NCBI GenBank assembly: GCA_009760855.2
Contig: WPIO01000057.1
Span: forward strand, 1,207,501-1,271,500
Length of the DNA: 64,000 nucleotides
DNA from: Cristatella mucedo
Lineage: Eukaryota > Bryozoa > Phylactolaemata > Cristatellidae
Direction of reading: 5' to 3'
The notes beneath the pieces were generated by a model, which saw nothing but the letters and a program-made list of their open reading frames with translations, was not told where the DNA came from and ran no database searches. Below are positions 42,821-51,770 of this stretch, in pieces (within the stretch, counting starts at the first letter, position 1; each line of letters starts with the position of its first letter). The translations under genes and the position numbers were made by a program.

Positions 42821-45800
42821 AGAGAGAAGCCGAGCCACTGCGTACATGGCGGATTCCATCAAACCTTAATAACTTATTTCATTTGCGTAGCACCCTAAGA
42901 GAACCTAATCTCTATTCAGGCCTCACATACACCACGGGCCCGACCATGACATCGGTCATCAAATGCATTCACCTTGACCTTGTTTCGAGGTGAGCACCTT
43001 GTCCACTGGGACTGTGGTTACTAGATCAGCGGCCATCATTCAACTCTATTTTTTCTAGATCAACGGTTCAATCAGTATAAAGCTAGAGAAAGACCGAGAA
43101 CTGACGCTGTCGTACCAGAATGAGAAGAAGATTCTTGACCTACCGTGCGGGATGCTGAGCAGCGACCGCCCAGAGGATGGCGACCAGGTTAGTTTCTTTC
43201 TCTGACCACTGCCTGTGCAGAGGGGAGCCATTTCAGGCTCCCAGTCCGCAGTCAAGACGCTACCTGCGTATTAGTGGACGATTTAAGTCGCTCTCTCGAA
43301 GCATGCACTCATACATCAGGAACGGGCGTCGATACGAGCTGGAAGCATGAACATGCACGAAGCTTGTGTACCCGATCGAGACTGCAGGCTTATGCGAAAT
43401 TTTCCTTCCGGTCAACGAGGGAGAATTCGATTTTGATTACAGAAAAACGCTTGATAAATTTGGCGATAGATGTAGGTATTGCTTTTTCTGCGTTCGGCAG
43501 CGTTTGGATTGCTCGGAGGTCCAAATGTGGGCTTTTTCCGTGTTATGAAAAGCTGCGTACAAAGACAGATGAACGCGTCAAACACGGCATCCGTGTTATT
43601 ATATATTTGCTCTCATTTCTGCCTCTAGCGTTTTCTTTTTATTTCTTTTGGGAATATTCATTCAGCTTATTTTATTTAGCTTCAAAGGAAGATATATTGA
43701 TGAATACAGAAATGACAAGTGTTTCTTAAGCTTTGTTTAGATGGCGATTATTGCTTCCTACCTACTCGAGTCTTACTTGGGTCGTCCGGTTTGTAGGAGG
43801 TTAGGACGGCAATCTTGCTTCAAGTCTTGCTTCCTACTCGTTCAGCCCACTGAGCGTTCCGGGGTAGCTGCAGCATTTTTCTACGACCAGGCTTCTCTAA
43901 GGCAATTATCGGTGGAATGAAACCTGTCCACTATAGCCTTTACCACTCGCCGCCTCAAAATCTGATTTTTGAACTCCAAGCTCACAGAGTCCCATAAACA
44001 GGAACTCTCGCGCAAACGCATCATTGAGTTTTCTGGTCAAGTCGCGCCCCTGGTGACGCATACGCCGAAGAATCGAGTAGTTAGGAGGCAGGTAGAAAGC
44101 AAGACAAGACTAGCCGTCTAAACAAGGCTTAAGCCAGGCTTTAAGAACGGAGCAGAGCAGAGCTGTCTTCAAGCGTTGACGTCTGAGTTCGTGGTTCGAT
44201 GCTCGCTTGAGCGGCTGCTGCTTTCGAGGGCGCTGGTCCCTCACTGCAGCCATCCTACCCCTGATAGAGCTTGCGAAAGAGGCTCGCCGATAGACCAGCG
44301 TAACGACTGTTATCGAAGAGAGGAGAAACTCGCTAGAATTTGACTCGCTACATTGCCCTAGCATTTTGGCGCAGACGGACGTGCTAGGAGTTTGACCATC
44401 GGCTCTGAATGCGTTAGCGTCGACCTCTAGAACATTCTTTTCCACTCCAGTCTGACTCCGTGATTTAAGGCTAGCCGGCAAAGCCGCAAAGTAAAGCCGG
44501 CCCCTATTGCCGCAGAGAGTGACTCGAGCGCAGAGCATTGGCGAATGATGGCACTCTGCTCTTCTCGAGCTCAGCGTGCTGCTGCGTCTGACGTCACTGC
44601 GATGTAGATTTGAGGTGAGACCTCCTCGAATTATCGTGTTCGGGTAAAATGGCTGCTCGAATGGCCGCCGATAGAAGCACCACCGCCAGCAGGCGGATGT
44701 TCGGCAGCGCAGCGAGGTGAACTGCCCGACGTATACCCTGAGTACAAAGGTCATTGGGACGGTTCACGTGACCTTGACTATCTCCCCAATTCGTGCGTTT
44801 TTGTGGGATACAAAATTAAAAAAATATAATTAATTTCTATAGCATCCTAGGAGAATTATACAACCTGGGTCTTAGCCCAGAGATAAGGTGCTCGCTCTTC
44901 ACGACCCAAGTTGTGGGTTCGAGTCCTGCGGTGGGCGATCGCTTTTTGGCGACTGCAAGCACGGTGGTAACCACTAAGGCTCTTCTACCGCTATATAAAT
45001 GAAGCTGCCACTGCTTGCTGGCCTACCGGCATGTGCAATCAGGCGATTACAGCTGATGGAAAACTCTGCACCTCAGCTCGTCTGTCGTGAGCGTCGAAGT
45101 TACCACATCAGACCACTTCTCGCCGACCTGCACTGGCTCCCAGTCAAGTAACGCATCGACTTCAAGGTTTTGTCACTAACTATTAGGTCACTTTATTCTT
45201 TGGCTCCAGCCTATCTCTCAGATCTACTCCCCCACCAGGCCAAACATCGTACCGCCCGCTTTTCGGAATCCAACTTTTTACCAATGCCTCTTACAAACCG
45301 CAAATCCTTTGGAGACCGTGCCTTTAGTTGGTATGCTCCCAAAGCGTAGAACTCATTCCCGACTTGCATCATGACATCCCCTGACTTGACCTCATTTAAA
45401 AAGAACTTACAAACGCACCTTTTTATGATAGCGTTTAGTGGGTCCCTGCGATTCATCCTGTATGTGCCTATGCATGCTAATACTCTGCAAGCTGCCACTA
45501 ACCACACTTGCATGCTGACCCTGTGTATTCCACTCCTAACCGTGCTATTCATGTGGTTTATCCAGCACGATACCGCTCACCATTCGATCTCGTTTCCTTT
45601 GCAGCAAATGTAAAGCGCCTAGAAAGAGGTTGAGTTCTCTGAGGGTGCTTTATCAAATGTGTTATTATTAGGTTAAACAGCGAAACCTTAGATAAATCTC
45701 TATCTGGGTGCTGCACATACTCTGGAGGGCTCGAGCCAACGACCTGGGTTTTTAAAGGCGAGCACCTTGACCCCTGGGGCAAACCAGGGATCTCAATAGC

Positions 45801-48300
45801 GGCGACGCGGTGGCGGTGGCCTCTGAATTCGCGCTCTCTGTTCCAGTGGCCGCAGTGGCGAGTCTCGATGCCCAACTGCTATGGCAGCGCCGCAGCCCGG
45901 GACCACAGGCCGAGACTACTACACGGCCGCCTCCGACCGCCCGTACCTGACGATGACTTGGAGGGAGCCCACGTGATATGGGATAACTACACTGACTGCA
46001 TGACGAAGGTAACTACCGAGATGGCCGCTTGGTGGCGCGACCGCTCACTCATCTCCCTCACCAGCTGACCCAAAATGCCATGCCCTCGCTCGAGAGACGC
46101 CAACCGAGCACTTAAAAACCGATGGGACTTGCAGCCGTTGGCTCTATTGTCGTAATAAACAGTCGAGCTCTAGAGCCAGAGAGAAGTTGGTTTTTTCATT
46201 AGTCTCACCCAGAAACTTTTGTCTCACTAAGCAACAATTAGTCTCACTAAACAACCCAGCTGAAAATGTGCTAATTCAAAAGTAGAGCAAAGAACTCAGC
46301 CGATCCGGCAGTCTCATTGCTACAGCTGCTGAAGGATATTGGAAGCTTTCGCCTCGCTCTCGAGCGGCAATAAAGGAAAAAGCCTGCTGCTGCCGGACTT
46401 GAACCCACAGCCTAGATCGTGAAGAGCGAGAACCTTACCGCTGGGCTGAGCCCGGTGGCTCGCACCAATGTCGGGCAACGGCAGCAGCGCTTTGCAGGGC
46501 TAGCGATCGATACCGTGAGAGCTTCGATCTAAAAAAAAACTCGAGCCGCTAGCATCTCAGTGCACGGGATGTTTGCAATCGCTCCTCGTCATGACTTGTC
46601 AAAACACCTCCCCTGATTAAGATGCTAAACTAAAATGTAGCTGTTGTTTATAACTTTTGTCAGCCTCACTCAAGAGATGAAATCACTCTCAAAGACTCGT
46701 TTGCCCAAAAACTGAAATATATTAATTAATCTGAGAAATCCTATTTTGCATAATGATATTGATATTGATATATTCTATGCAAATACAATTCGCTGTTACT
46801 ACTTTTTCTACTGAACGCCACACCCCTATTGTACTTTGTCATCACTCAACCGTCAGCAATCGACCTGCTCCCTTCATCTTGTTGCCTTCCAGAACGGGAT
46901 TCTTACAAGTACCGTATTTTCTATTGGCATTGTTTCTGCTGCATCCGCTCTCGCGTTTGTGATCTGCAGTCATTAAGCTACTCAGCAAGCGACAAGTGCC
47001 ACGCCATGGAAGCGCAGATCTCTAAGGACGTCGTGGAGCTATTTCACTTGAGCTCCAGCATCCAGTACTTTCTATCGGAATCCAAGCACGAGCTGTCACC
47101 CGCAAGTTCCCGCCAGTATTACGACGTTTCGCAAAGTCGTCGGGCCGTAAGTAACCTTTCGTTGCTCTCTCTGCACCTATTCGTTGGGTGGATGGCGTTG
47201 ACTTTAGGCCACATTTGGCGCTTGGATCTCGAGCGGCGGGTTTTTCTCCGCTCGCCTCCGGGTTCACTGGACGAAGGTGAAGGCTAGGTGAAGAAACGTC
47301 ACTCTTTCTCGCGTCTGCAGAGCGCGGCGGTCCCAATGCAGCGCCTGATTTCGGACCGACGAGGTACGTCGCCGGCTTTCGAACGGCTGCCTCCCTACTC
47401 GGCGGAGCCAGCGGATCCGCCCGAGATGGCGGCGGCGGTGGCGGCAGCGGTGGCGGCGGCGGCGTCGGATGGAGGCGCCGGCGTCGAGCGCCCGGCGGTC
47501 ACGTACCGAGCAAGCGGCCGAGCTCGCGACGGTCCAAAGGCGCCGTCCAGAGTGGGCTCGCCCATGTCTCGTCACGGTTCGAACGCCGACCTGCAGCTGT
47601 AAGAGCTCCGGGTCAAGGCCGCCGCCGATGTGAGCGTGGCCTGCGAAGCAGAAAACCGAAGCATGCCCTTAGCGGCCAAGTCAATGCTCGCTGCAAGCCG
47701 GCTCGAGCCGCTTCCGAGAAATGTGTCAGACGTGGTTTCCGGGCTTCTACGTCCTGAAAGAACTAGGTCGAAAACACAGCCCTCATAACGGTGCTAATCT
47801 CAGCCAACGCTCTTAACTAATACTAGTGAGTCTGAATCTTGTTGCACAGGTAACCACTTGCGAGGGTAGCACCAATGCACGCACGTTTTCATGGCCTCGT
47901 CGACGGCGAGGACGCGTTTTGCCGGCTTGCAACCTGCGGCGGGTGACTATAGGACGGAATAGGCAACAGCCTCTCCTGGATCGATTTGGATTGGCTGTGC
48001 TTGACGTTCTCCGGTTTCCATGCCGGCAAGGTAGTCAAGATCCAGCCCCATGGGAAAGGCCTATGTACGCCGATGCATTTCTTGGAGGACGCTCGAGTGA
48101 TTACCTTGGCCAAGGACGGACAGCGGTTCTTTAGATGCGACAGGATGCAATGAATTAATCGAATGCTGAATGATGCTCCGCCAGCAGGATTCAAACATGC
48201 GAGAGCGTGCGGTCAGCAGTCTATTGTCAACGTGGCCATCAGTGCGAGTCGGAACTTGGGATGCAGCAGCGGAAAATAAAATAATCGAACATAGCGATAT

Positions 48301-48360
<60 letters not shown>

Positions 48361-51300
48361 TGTTTTAGCATCCTGCCGCGGCTCAGGTCTAGCCAGACAG
48401 CCCCGTTCTGCATTCAATAAGTTTTCATTATGTGCCAGTTTGCTTCGCTTGTCGCAGACTTTGTATCCCTACGGAGATTTTAGCGCCAGAGTGTAGCGTC
48501 AGAGTGTAGCGTCAGAGGCGAGCTGCTGTCCCAAAGCAACATAAGAACCTGCAAATGTCACATCTCGCGGCTTTTTGACTGACTTTTTTCCAAGCTTGCC
48601 GAGCATTGCATTGTATTCTGCATGCATGCACCGGATTGGGGTTATAATTATACCTGGCTGTTAGCCAGGACATGTTTTACCCAAATGTATCCTGCATTAA
48701 AGTAGGCTGCCAGACACATCTCAATCGAAGCCCCCATCCCAGCGAGCCTGATTTATTTTCCCCTGCCAGCAGCTTAGGAAGCTCCCCTCCATCTTGTATG
48801 AGCAGTGGCGAAGGCCGAGCAGGTTTGGTCTAGCGGTTAAGGTGCTCGCCCCGACTAAGGTCTGACTGAGGTCGTGGGGTCGAGCCCCGAGGCATATGTA
48901 AAGCGCCTGAATAGAGATTAAGTTCTCTTGGGGCGCTATATAAATTAATTATATAAAGGCAAACTAGTTGCTAATAGATATTCAAGAACCTGTTCAATAG
49001 ATTTGACGAAAGCTGCCGTCGTATGTGCGTACATTTTGGGATGCAGTTAAGAGCGATTATCATTTACCTTTTGAAATAATTTGAGACCACTCGCTAATCG
49101 AAGCTGTCTAACTTGAATAGAAGCTGTGCGATCGTACTTACTGGCAGCACACTGCCTGAGGCTGATGTCGAGGAATCGTCTGGCTACGAGTCGATCACTC
49201 ATCACTCTAGTATTACGAGAAGTCTTTGGTGGAGAGTAAGTGGAGAACCTTTGGATCCTCAGGATCCTTTAGGTCCTAAGGATCCTTCAGATCCTGTAGT
49301 TCGATTGTATGCAGGCCGACACTGCTCTTCTGCTAAACCACTGGTGAACAGCTGTTGGGAGCACCCACGAGAGAGGCCAGTGCACGGCTGTGGTCCGCCT
49401 TCGATGGGGCGTGGACACAGGCCGGTAACCTGCTGGTGAACCGACAGTGGATTCACCACCAGGGTCGGCCAGTGCACAGCTGTGGTCGGCCCCGGATGAA
49501 TCACCGGGGTCGGCCAGGGCACAGCGGTAGTTAGTAGAGGAGAGGGGACTTGAGTCGAGTGGGAGAGAGAGGCGAAGGGGGTCGTGCATCCCTCTGCTCC
49601 GTGCGCATCGTGTAATAAACTGTCGGTGCCGGTCATCGGCTTGCTCTCTGCATGCGTGCGTGAACCGAACAACAGATCCCAAGGATCATTCAGATCCTAA
49701 GGCAGTCACTCGCCTCGCTCAAAGCGTGGCTATCGGTTCGTAACGAGCGCGGTGGCTATTAATTTATTGCTAAAACTCGGGCTTGTTTAGATAAGGATAC
49801 CATATCTAAGTTGGTCCATGCATTTGTGACATCCCGTCTTGACTTCTGGAGCTCACTGCTTGCTGGCCTACCGGCATGTGCAATCAGGCAATTACAGATG
49901 GTGCAAAACTCTGCAGCTAGGCTTGTCTACCGTGAGCGTCGCAGTTGCCACACCACACCACTTCTCGCCGACCTGCACTGGCTACCAGTAAAGCAACGGA
50001 TCGATTTCAAGGTTTTTTTGCTCACTTTTAGGTCACTTCATTGTTTGACTCCAGCCTATCTCTCAGATCTACTCCCCCACCAGGCCAAGCATCGTACCAT
50101 CAGCCTCTCGGAATCCAACAGTTTACCTATACCTCGTACAAGCCTTAAATCTTTTGGAGACCGTACATTTAGCTCGTATGCTCCCAAATCCTGGAACTCA
50201 CTCTCGACCTGCGTCAGAACATCCCCTGACTTGACCACATTTAAAAAGAACTTAAAAACACACCTATTTAGGACAGCATTTAGTGGGTCCCTATGATTCG
50301 TCCTTCATGTGCTCATGCGTGCTTACACTGTACATGCTGCCACTAACTACACTTGCATGCTGATCCTGTGCATGTCACCCTAACCATGTTATTCATGTTG
50401 CTTGTTTATCAAGCATGATATTACTCACCATTCAATCGCGTTTCCCTATGCAACAAATGTAAAGCGCCTAGAGAGAGATTGAGTTCTCTGAGGGCGCTTT
50501 ATCAAGTGCATTATTAATATTATTATTATAGAGACGATGCGGGTGGCTGTCAATATATAAAGCTTTACGTGCATATTATTGTATAACGAAAATGAAAAAA
50601 TGCTCTCGCTGTAGCTGCTTTTCTTTCTCTTCTGCCAAAATTCACGCTCCACCTATGCACTGTTAGTTAAATTGCATTTCACGCCTCTTTAGTGTATCGT
50701 CTGATGTATGCAGATGTATCGTCACAAAGACTTTTGTCTTTCTAGAATTGACCAGAGAGGTATGAGCCACGTCAACTTGTATCCGATGACAAAGAGCATG
50801 CTGTTTCCTCAGGAAGATTTCGCGTTCATTGGCCAGAGACGACTCGTGCAGCACTACATACGTTGCCGCCTAGAAATTCAGGACAGAATTACGTATGTAT
50901 TCTCTGACATGCTCACTCTATTGATATCGGCCATTCTCTTTCCTTACTCTTCCATCCATCTCCGGTTTCCGCATCGTCTCATTGCTTTACTCTTTTGTCT
51001 CTCTCCCACTCTTTTCCCACTCATCTGTGTTGCTCAGCACGCAAGATCACTCACTTACATAGCACAGTGCACAATGTAGTTACACTGACTGCACGAATAG
51101 GAACCCGTGCCTTCATAACGCCCACGGTAGTTCTTATTCCTGCCAAAATGCCCTCACAGCAGTTGAGACATAACTAGAACTCTATGCAGCGAGGGTGAAT
51201 TTTTGACCGAATATTTCTGTTAGACGGCAAATCTGTGTGGCTATAATCAAAGCTGCTCTGGACGATATATGCACCGTCGCACTACGGTCAGAACAATTTG

Positions 51301-51495
51301 AAAAGTCGACCGATTTGCTCATCTTGCGTTTGCAGAAGCATTATTCTTAAGTGGCTGGCCACTGCTCAGCAGCTGCTACAGCGCTTGAATGGCAGAGTTC
51401 AGCAGCAAGTCAAGTGTAAGCTGCGTGCAATCGGCGAACGAAGCGCCAGAGCCAGCCGAACTGCTGCACCAAGCCGGAAGCAAGATGGGCCCTGA
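28828..51495 (+). CDS. Gene B: second FAM194-domain protein (10 exons)
   Basis: Exons are 28828-30347, 38304-38357, 38443-38700, 40997-41267, 43059-43187, 45847-46008, 46970-47146, 47321-47598, 50746-50892 and 51336-51495. The sum is 3156 nt, exactly 1052 codons including TGA, and every junction agrees in phase. Residues 1-507 are Ser/Arg/Ala-rich low complexity with a 10-Gln run near residue 203, ending in KLYEHLLLEVTAQLKPHLGV. Residues about 600-735 form a FAM194-type domain: DGTTVVRYPSGRPAVLQW, LLAFVTATGKLSC, then INGSISIKLEKDRELTLSY. A region special to this gene follows, with an Ala-rich stretch, and a basic helical end (IILKWLATAQQLLQRLNGRV). It lacks the long C-terminal domain of gene A. 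AATAAA lies at 51771, 276 nt past the stop. Exact orthology is not determined; ERICH6/ERICH6B-like or a lineage-specific paralog of gene A are both possible. Confidence 0.83.
30348..30412 (+). repeat. Five tandem 13-nt units, each a splice-donor motif
   Basis: From the donor of gene B exon 1 onward, GTAAGAGAGCCAG, GTGAGAGAGGCAG, GTAAGAGAGGCAG (twice) and GTAAGAGAGTCAG follow each other. Every unit recreates CAG|GTRAGAG. Five near-consensus donors therefore stand at 30348, 30361, 30374, 30387 and 30400. Confidence 0.85.
30570..30752 (+). mobile_element. Family 1 LINE 3' end in gene B intron 1
   Basis: GACCCTGTGCATGTCACCCC through AAATGTATTGCGCCCAGAG to GGGCGCTTTATCAAGTGCAT and ATT repeats; very close to the 26462 copy. 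Confidence 0.8.
30753..32059. other. Gene B intron 1 segment, no exon accepted
   Basis: Holds an open segment at 31627-31901 with coding-like composition that would fit in phase, but it has only a weak donor (GTCAGA) and exon 1 joins exon 2 directly without it. Confidence 0.4.
32060..32530. repeat. 21-bp minisatellite, interrupted by a LINE
   Basis: The unit is like TATATCACCTGTAGCTGCTTT or GATCATCTGCAGCTGCTTTTA. Two units lie at 32060-32102 and about eight at 32363-32530, split by the minus-strand LINE. Confidence 0.85.
32103..32366 (-). mobile_element. Family 1 LINE 3' end inserted in a 21-bp minisatellite
   Basis: Reads on the minus strand from AAATGTGGTCAGG to the tail and ATT repeats at 32103. 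The same 21-bp repeat continues on both sides. Confidence 0.82.
32531..33917. other. Gene B intron 1 segment, unassigned
   Basis: A GC-rich stretch at 32640-32980 and 33420-33900 and AT-rich sequence at 33060-33180. Open frames on the minus strand (33427-33903) lack motifs. A (TA)n run lies at 33114-33130. Confidence 0.35.
33918..34010 (-). mobile_element. Truncated SINE type 1
   Basis: Only the body: TTATAGCGACAGAAGAGCCT to CTGCGATAGGCAG; the tRNA-like head is missing. Confidence 0.65.
34195..35250 (-). mobile_element. Family 2 LINE (CR1/L2-like) 3' part
   Basis: The open frame 34267-35088 (273 residues) has ARNLGVVFDSCLNFKSFIQK, LVLSRLDYCNFLLAGLPKKA and LLEELGWLPVAQRIQSKVLT, the region that follows reverse transcriptase. 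The tail is a (TATG)n run at 34195-34223. It differs from family 1 in sequence and tail. It lies in gene B intron 1. Confidence 0.85.
35251..36765. other. Gene B intron 1 segment, mostly AT-rich
   Basis: No gene seen outside the SINE at 36022-36172. 36180-36480 is strongly AT-rich. Confidence 0.4.
36022..36172 (+). mobile_element. tRNA-derived SINE type 1
   Basis: AGCCATGAGTTAAGGTGCTTG, diverged B box (GTGGCTTTGAGTC), GCAAGCGGTGGTGATAG and GAGGCTGTTAAATCA. Confidence 0.7.
36765..37065. repeat. 29-31-bp tandem repeat, interrupted by a SINE
   Basis: The unit core is AGAGTGCCTGCCGGAACTG. Three diverged units lie before 36858 and three after 36985, with the type 2 SINE between. Confidence 0.75.
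36858..36985 (-). mobile_element. SINE type 2 inserted in a tandem repeat
   Basis: On +, CTGTATAGCGCTATAAGAGA, ATCTCTATTCAGGCGCTTCA and GGCTCGAGCCCACGAACTCG: a minus-strand copy. Confidence 0.75.
37086..37126. repeat. Short perfect inverted repeat, 20-bp arms
   Basis: The arms 37086-37105 and 37107-37126 are exact reverse complements around a single A at 37106. It lies in gene B intron 1, right after the 29-31-bp tandem repeat. Confidence 0.88.
37788..37955 (+). mobile_element. tRNA-derived SINE type 1
   Basis: GGAGATGAGGTGCTCGCTCT, GCGGGTTCGAATCCTGCAG, CCTTTATTGCCAACTGCAAG and GAGGCTGTTGAGTCAGC. It ends about 105 nt before the long hairpin. Confidence 0.83.
38061..38198. repeat. Perfect inverted repeat, 67-bp arms, TTCG loop
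   Basis: The arm at 38061-38127 is the exact reverse complement of 38132-38198; only TTCG (38128-38131) separates them. It lies in gene B intron 1, 105 nt before the mini-exon acceptor. The arms are GC-rich and do not match the LINE or SINE families recognised here. Confidence 0.93.
38304..38357 (+). CDS. Gene B exon 2 (54-nt mini-exon)
   Basis: The acceptor ATGTTTCAG ends at 38303 and the donor is GTACGT at 38358; phases are 2 to 2. It encodes LRRETILAHRLHEVASR, matching LEWAVRRLSAASRA in gene A exon 1, with the intron at the identical codon position. It sits between a 7956-nt and an 85-nt intron and would be missed without the paralog comparison. Confidence 0.65.
38443..38700 (+). CDS. Gene B exon 3
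   Basis: The acceptor is CTCCCTTACAG and the donor GTATCT at 38701; phases are 2 to 2. It encodes RFHSDLRRRGFTAEPAVVYY, a basic Arg/Ala-rich linker, then PYFTRHVDGTTVVR. It ends immediately before the YPSG motif, exactly as gene A exon 2 ends before YETG. Very GC-rich. Confidence 0.78.
39098..39138. repeat. (TA)n microsatellite
   Basis: About 20 TA units in gene B intron 3. Confidence 0.93.
39300..39620. repeat. Dispersed GC-rich repeat, copy 1
   Basis: Shares ACGGATG, GCTCCGGAGC, GAAGAG and CCCGTTGGCC blocks, in the same order, with 52333-52780. Nature unknown; possibly part of a DNA transposon or LTR. It lies in gene B intron 3. Confidence 0.45.
40174..40295 (+). mobile_element. Family 1 LINE 3' tail
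   Basis: ATCAAGCATGATATTGCTCA through the hairpin tail to an ATT run; only the last 120 bp are present. Confidence 0.75.
40470..40860 (-). mobile_element. LINE C-terminal fragment in gene B intron 3
   Basis: ATCGTCAAATCAGGAGATGA, CGCAGTGAGTTCCACGC and TAGTAGCGGCAGTTGGCTGC on the minus strand follow the order of the LINE C-terminal frame. Confidence 0.55.
40997..41267 (+). CDS. Gene B exon 4, FAM194 domain core
   Basis: The acceptor is GTCTGCTAG and the donor GTAGGC at 41268; phases are 2 to 0. It encodes YPSGRPAVLQWRTADSTSGC, NQLLAFVTATGKLSCNHHNN and a segment ending LAHAIQ. Its 271 nt equal gene A exons 3 plus 4. YPSG followed by a hydrophobic strand is the family signature. Confidence 0.84.
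41880..41955. repeat. 18-bp tandem repeat
   Basis: ACTTAGCTGTATCTACCT repeats about 3.5 times in gene B intron 4. Confidence 0.8.
42770..42827. repeat. (GA)n microsatellite
   Basis: GA run with AGAAAG interruptions in gene B intron 4. Confidence 0.93.
42870..43023 (-). mobile_element. SINE type 2 next to gene B exon 5
   Basis: On +, GCGTAGCACCCTAAGAGAAC, TAATCTCTATTCAGGCCTCA and the head AGCACCTTGTCCACTGGGAC. It ends about 35 nt before exon 5. Confidence 0.72.
43059..43187 (+). CDS. Gene B exon 5
   Basis: The acceptor is TTTTTTCTAG and the donor GTTAGT at 43188; phases are 0 to 0. It encodes INGSISIKLEKDRELTLSYQ and KKILDLPCGMLSS. A SINE ends only about 35 nt upstream of the acceptor. Confidence 0.83.
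43730..44128. mobile_element. TTAA-flanked MITE (piggyBac-type target)
   Basis: The left end GCTTTGTTTAGATGGC and the reverse complement of the right end GCCTTGTTTAGACGGC match at 14 of 16 positions, and weaker similarity (CTACCT, CTCGA) runs on inward. TTAA stands on both sides (43726-43729, 44129-44132). It is 399 bp with no transposase frame, in gene B intron 5. Confidence 0.72.
44855..45007 (+). mobile_element. tRNA-derived SINE type 1, fused to a LINE fragment
   Basis: GTGCTCGCTCTTCACGACC, GTGGGTTCGAGTCCTGCGG and CTATATAAATGAAGCTGCC, then directly family 1 LINE sequence. Confidence 0.8.
45008..45669 (+). mobile_element. Family 1 LINE 3' fragment fused to a SINE
   Basis: The RT C-terminal frame with stops (from CACTGCTTGCTGGCCTACCG) is followed by the 3' UTR and tail. 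It begins directly where the SINE at 44855 ends. Confidence 0.78.
45670..45790 (-). mobile_element. SINE type 2
   Basis: On +, AAATCTCTATCTGGGTGCTG, GGCTCGAGCCAACGACCTGG and AGCACCTTGACCCCTGGGG. It abuts the family 1 LINE tail at 45669. Confidence 0.7.
45847..46008 (+). CDS. Gene B exon 6
   Basis: The acceptor is CTGTTCCAG and the donor GTAACT at 46009; phases are 0 to 0. It encodes WPQWRVSMPNCYGSAAARDH and AHVIWDNYTDCMTK. It has no counterpart in gene A. A symmetric exon could be skipped without frame change. Confidence 0.7.
46362..46470 (-). mobile_element. SINE type 1 head
   Basis: On +, GGACTTGAACCCACAGCCTA, GAGCGAGAACCTTACCGCTG and GGGCTGAGCCCGG: a minus-strand head with a short body. 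Confidence 0.65.
46970..47146 (+). CDS. Gene B exon 7
   Basis: The acceptor is GTGATCTGCAG and the donor GTAAGT at 47147; phases are 0 to 0. It encodes AMEAQISKDVVELFHLSSSI and QYFLSESKHELS, probably helical. No gene A counterpart was found. Confidence 0.76.
47321..47598 (+). CDS. Gene B exon 8, Ala-rich linker
   Basis: The acceptor is GCGTCTGCAG and the donor GTAAGA at 47599; phases are 0 to 2. It encodes MQRLISDRRGTSPAFERLPP, an Ala/Val run (about residues 895-912) and a basic Ser-rich end. Reading past the donor gives TAA at 47600-47602, so unspliced transcripts would truncate here. Confidence 0.73.
48298..48356. repeat. (ATAC)n(AT)n microsatellite
   Basis: Six ATAC units followed by (AT)n in gene B intron 8. 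Confidence 0.92.
48818..48958 (+). mobile_element. SINE type 2: tRNA-like head plus LINE-like tail
   Basis: GGTTTGGTCTAGCGGTTAAG (A box), GTCGTGGGGTCGAGCCCC (B box), then AAAGCGCCTGAATAGAGATT and TCTCTTGGGGCGCTATATAA. The tail is a version of the family 1 LINE 3' hairpin. Confidence 0.82.
49295..49674 (+). mobile_element. Solo LTR, 380 bp, with 5-bp target duplication
   Basis: It begins TGTAGTTCGATTG and ends GAACAACA (TG..CA). GATCC stands directly outside at 49290-49294 and 49675-49679. An AATAAA at 49614 fits a poly(A) signal before U5. Internally it has degenerate repeats of about 50 bp (GGGTCGGCCAG). It lies in gene B intron 8. Confidence 0.78.
49760..50528 (+). mobile_element. Family 1 LINE 3' fragment
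   Basis: It starts at ATTGCTAAAACTCGGGCTTG, close to the junction point of the 54905 copy. It carries the RT C-terminal frame (49811-50296) with LPACAIRQLQMVQNSAARLV, and ends in the AAAGCGCCT..AGGGCGCTTT tail and ATT repeats. It lies in gene B intron 8. Confidence 0.82.
50746..50892 (+). CDS. Gene B exon 9
   Basis: The acceptor is TTGTCTTTCTAG and the donor GTATGT at 50893; phases are 2 to 2. It encodes IDQRGMSHVNLYPMTKSMLF and RRLVQHYIRCRLEIQDRI. An earlier AG (TATGCAG, ends 50713) is rejected because its frame runs into a stop. Confidence 0.76.
51336..51495 (+). CDS. Gene B exon 10 (terminal)
   Basis: The acceptor is GCGTTTGCAG. It enters in phase 2 and stops with TGA at 51493-51495. It encodes SIILKWLATAQQLLQRLNGR and a Lys/Arg-rich tail ending SRKQDGP. 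The junction with exon 9 matches gene A exon 6/7 in phase and in the helical character around it; gene A then continues for about 455 residues, while gene B stops. Confidence 0.75.
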
Positions 51496-51770
51496 AGAAG
51501 CAGATGAGACGGGTTTTAAGGATCTAAAGGTCGGGAACTAAAGGTCAGGATCTAAAGGTCAGGATCTCCCAACGTGGGACCCGAAACAGTCAAGTACAGA
51601 TTTCATACCCGCTAAACCTTACGAAGATCGTCTTATTCCATCTGGAAATCTTAAAGGAGATGGAAACTATGCTTACCTGATCAGCTTGGGATTGATAAGA
51701 AACCAGTAGATAGTAGCAGAGCTGTTAACCATTGGTGGTTTCACGTTGTTTATAATTTCTCCCAGTGAGG

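Noticed and set aside
44110-44754. 214-residue minus-strand frame as a gene
   Set aside because: No motif or splice context. It overlaps the right end of the TTAA MITE and lies in an intron of gene B.
47321-47602. End of gene B at TAA 47600
   Set aside because: A good donor GTAAGA overlaps the stop, and two further exons join in phase and reproduce the helical segment shared with gene A.
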